Assembly: GCA_946623765.1 (NCBI GenBank) | Contig: CAMORL010000083.1 | Location: 1-7,261, forward strand | Direction: 5' to 3' | Length of the DNA: 7,261 nt | Origin: an uncultured Clostridia bacterium | Lineage (GTDB): Bacteria > Bacillota_A > Clostridia > Christensenellales > CAG-138 | In this document: piece by piece, positions 5,917 through 7,261 of the stretch | Layout of the letters: every line of letters begins with the position of its first letter | Position numbering within the stretch: position 1 is the stretch's first letter | Program-made: the position numbers and the translations under genes | Notes under the pieces: model-generated | Told to the model about the DNA's origin: nothing | Database searches by the model: none | What the model saw: only the letters and a program-made list of their open reading frames with translations

Positions 5917-7261
5917 ATGGAAAAACTGCTTGCGGCAGCGCTCGCGCTGCTGATCGGGCTGCTCGTGACGCGTTTGTTCAAGCTGCTGAAACTGCATCTG
6001 CCGGATGTGACGGCGTTTCTGATCGCGGGACTGATTGTCGGTCCGTATTGCCTCGGACGGCTCAAAATCCCGGGCGTCGGCTTTTCGAGCACGGCGGAGG
6101 TGGAGAGCATGTCGGTCATCACCAACACCGCGCTCGGCTTCATCGCGTTCTCCATCGGCAACGAGTTTTTGCTTTCACAGCTCAAGACGATCGGCAAACA
6201 GGCGATCATCGTCGGTATCTTTCAGGCGCTGGCGGCAACGCTCCTTGTGGACGTGCTTCTGATCGCGCTTCATTTCATCATGCCCGACCGGCTGACGGTC
6301 GAAGCCGCGATCACGCTCGGCGCGATCGCGTCCGCCACCGCGCCCGCCGCCACGCTGATGGTCGTGCGTCAGTATAAGGCGAAGGGCAAGCTGACCGATA
6401 TCCTGCTGCCCATCGTCGCGCTGGACGACGCCGTGGGGCTTGCGGTGTTCTCCGTTTCCTTCGGGATCGCGCAGTCGATGGTGACCGGTCAGACGGATAT
6501 GATCGGCATCCTGGTCGAGCCGCTTATCGAGATCGTCGCGTCGCTCGCGCTCGGCGCGCTTTTGGGCTGGGTTCTGACGATCCTCGAGCGCACGTTCTTC
6601 TCGAATTCGAACCGTCTTTCCCTGACCATCGCGTTCGTGGTGCTCACCGTTGCGCTTTCGATGGTCTCCTTCCAGATCGGACGCGTCAGAATCTCCTTCT
6701 CGACGCTTCTCGTGTGCATGATGCTCGGAACGGTGTTCTGCAACATCTGTCCGCTTGCGCAGGATCTGATGCAGCGCGCGGACAAATGGACCGCGCCGCT
6801 GTTTGCGCTGTTCTTTGTGCTGAGCGGCGCGGAGCTCGAGCTCAGCGTTCTGTCGAGCGGCGCCGTCATCCTGATCGGGATCGTCTATATCCTGTCGCGG
6901 TCGGCGGGCAAATACATCGGATCCTACATCAGCTGTTCGGCGACGCACTGCGATTCCACGGTCAAAAAATACCTCGGCATCACACTGCTGCCGCAGGCGG
7001 GCGTGGCGCTCGGCATGTGCGTGACCGCGTCGAAGCTCGGGACGACCGACGGCGTGCTCATCAGGAACATCGTTCTGTTCAGCGTGCTGGTTTATGAACT
7101 CGTCGGTCCTTTGCTTACCAAGTGGGCGCTGACCAAAGCGGGCGACATTCAGCCGTCCGGCGAAAACGTGCAGGACCGCAGAGCGCGCAAGTATCAGGAA
7201 GCGCTGGGACAGAACACGGTTTCGGAAGCCGGCAGAAAGCAGGCGCAGCGCAACATCGAAC
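5917..7261 (+). CDS. CPA2-type cation:proton antiporter (3' end outside window)
   Basis: The frame is open from ATG 5917 to the right edge, giving 448 residues so far. It encodes a very hydrophobic protein of the sodium/proton exchanger family, which trades Na+ or K+ for H+ across the cytoplasmic membrane. The first 405 or so residues hold many membrane helices. Asp170-Asp171 in VALDDAVGL match the two-Asp ion-binding motif of NapA/NhaA-type electrogenic exchangers. SATAPAATL (139-147) fits the unwound helix that crosses a partner helix in this fold. Arg328 and Lys332 (SRSAGKYIG) are candidates for the conserved basic residue of the core domain. LFALFFVLSGAELEL (295-309) is also typical of the family. 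From about 406 the chain becomes polar and charged, which suggests a cytoplasmic tail; no KTN/RCK nucleotide-binding domain is visible before the edge. It has its own promoter, independent of the upstream unit. The ion transported cannot be told from sequence alone. Confidence 0.9.
   Translation, partial: MEKLLAAALALLIGLLVTRLFKLLKLHLPDVTAFLIAGLIVGPYCLGRLKIPGVGFSSTAEVESMSVITNTALGFIAFSIGNEFLLSQLKTIGKQAIIVGIFQALAATLLVDVLLIALHFIMPDRLTVEAAITLGAIASATAPAATLMVVRQYKAKGKLTDILLPIVALDDAVGLAVFSVSFGIAQSMVTGQTDMIGILVEPLIEIVASLALGALLGWVLTILERTFFSNSNRLSLTIAFVVLTVALSMVSFQIGRVRISFSTLLVCMMLGTVFCNICPLAQDLMQRADKWTAPLFALFFVLSGAELELSVLSSGAVILIGIVYILSRSAGKYIGSYISCSATHCDSTVKKYLGITLLPQAGVALGMCVTASKLGTTDGVLIRNIVLFSVLVYELVGPLLTKWALTKAGDIQPSGENVQDRRARKYQEALGQNTVSEAGRKQAQRNIE

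Overview
The window reads as ordinary chromosomal DNA from a GC-rich member of the Bacillota, most likely an anaerobic gut-type Clostridia. The grounds are strong GGGAGG-type ribosome binding sites 6-7 nt before every start, a sigma-A-like promoter with an extended -10, a two-halved FtsX-type permease with long coiled coils, an iron-sulfur-rich PreA-type enzyme and a CPA2 antiporter. All genes lie on the + strand. The genus cannot be named from the sequence. Nothing points to a phage, plasmid, insertion sequence or CRISPR locus.

Region 1 (1-5752) looks like one transcription unit with gaps of 40, 25 and 20 nt. It begins with the last 28 codons of a gene cut by the window edge, whose C-terminus matches that of the next gene (14 of 28 residues identical), so it was probably a paralogous permease. 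Next is a complete 1137-residue FtsX/MacB-type ABC transporter permease (128-3541). It carries a very long extracellular hairpin: two arms of 15 heptads each, separated by a 119-residue apex. Then comes a 503-residue PreA-type dihydropyrimidine dehydrogenase (3567-5078). It has an FMN barrel, a C-terminal 2[4Fe-4S] ferredoxin domain, and an added N-terminal cysteine-rich domain resembling the start of PreT. The last gene is a 217-residue VanX/DdpX-type D-Ala-D-Ala dipeptidase (5099-5752) with all zinc and catalytic residues. A clear intrinsic terminator (5778-5815) closes the unit.

Region 2 (5858-7261) is a separate unit: a strong promoter, a leader of about 25 nt, and a CPA2-type cation:proton antiporter with an Asp-Asp motif. 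The antiporter runs off the right edge after 448 codons.

Functional links inside region 1 are inference. The permease pair has no ATPase gene in view; one would be expected upstream. The PreA-type enzyme has no PreT flavoprotein partner next to it. The dipeptidase has no vanH/vanA-type ligase genes nearby, so turnover of D-Ala-D-Ala is more likely than glycopeptide resistance. The most unusual points are the equal-length heptad arms of the permease and the shortened domain order of the PreA-type protein. I see no wholly new system here.
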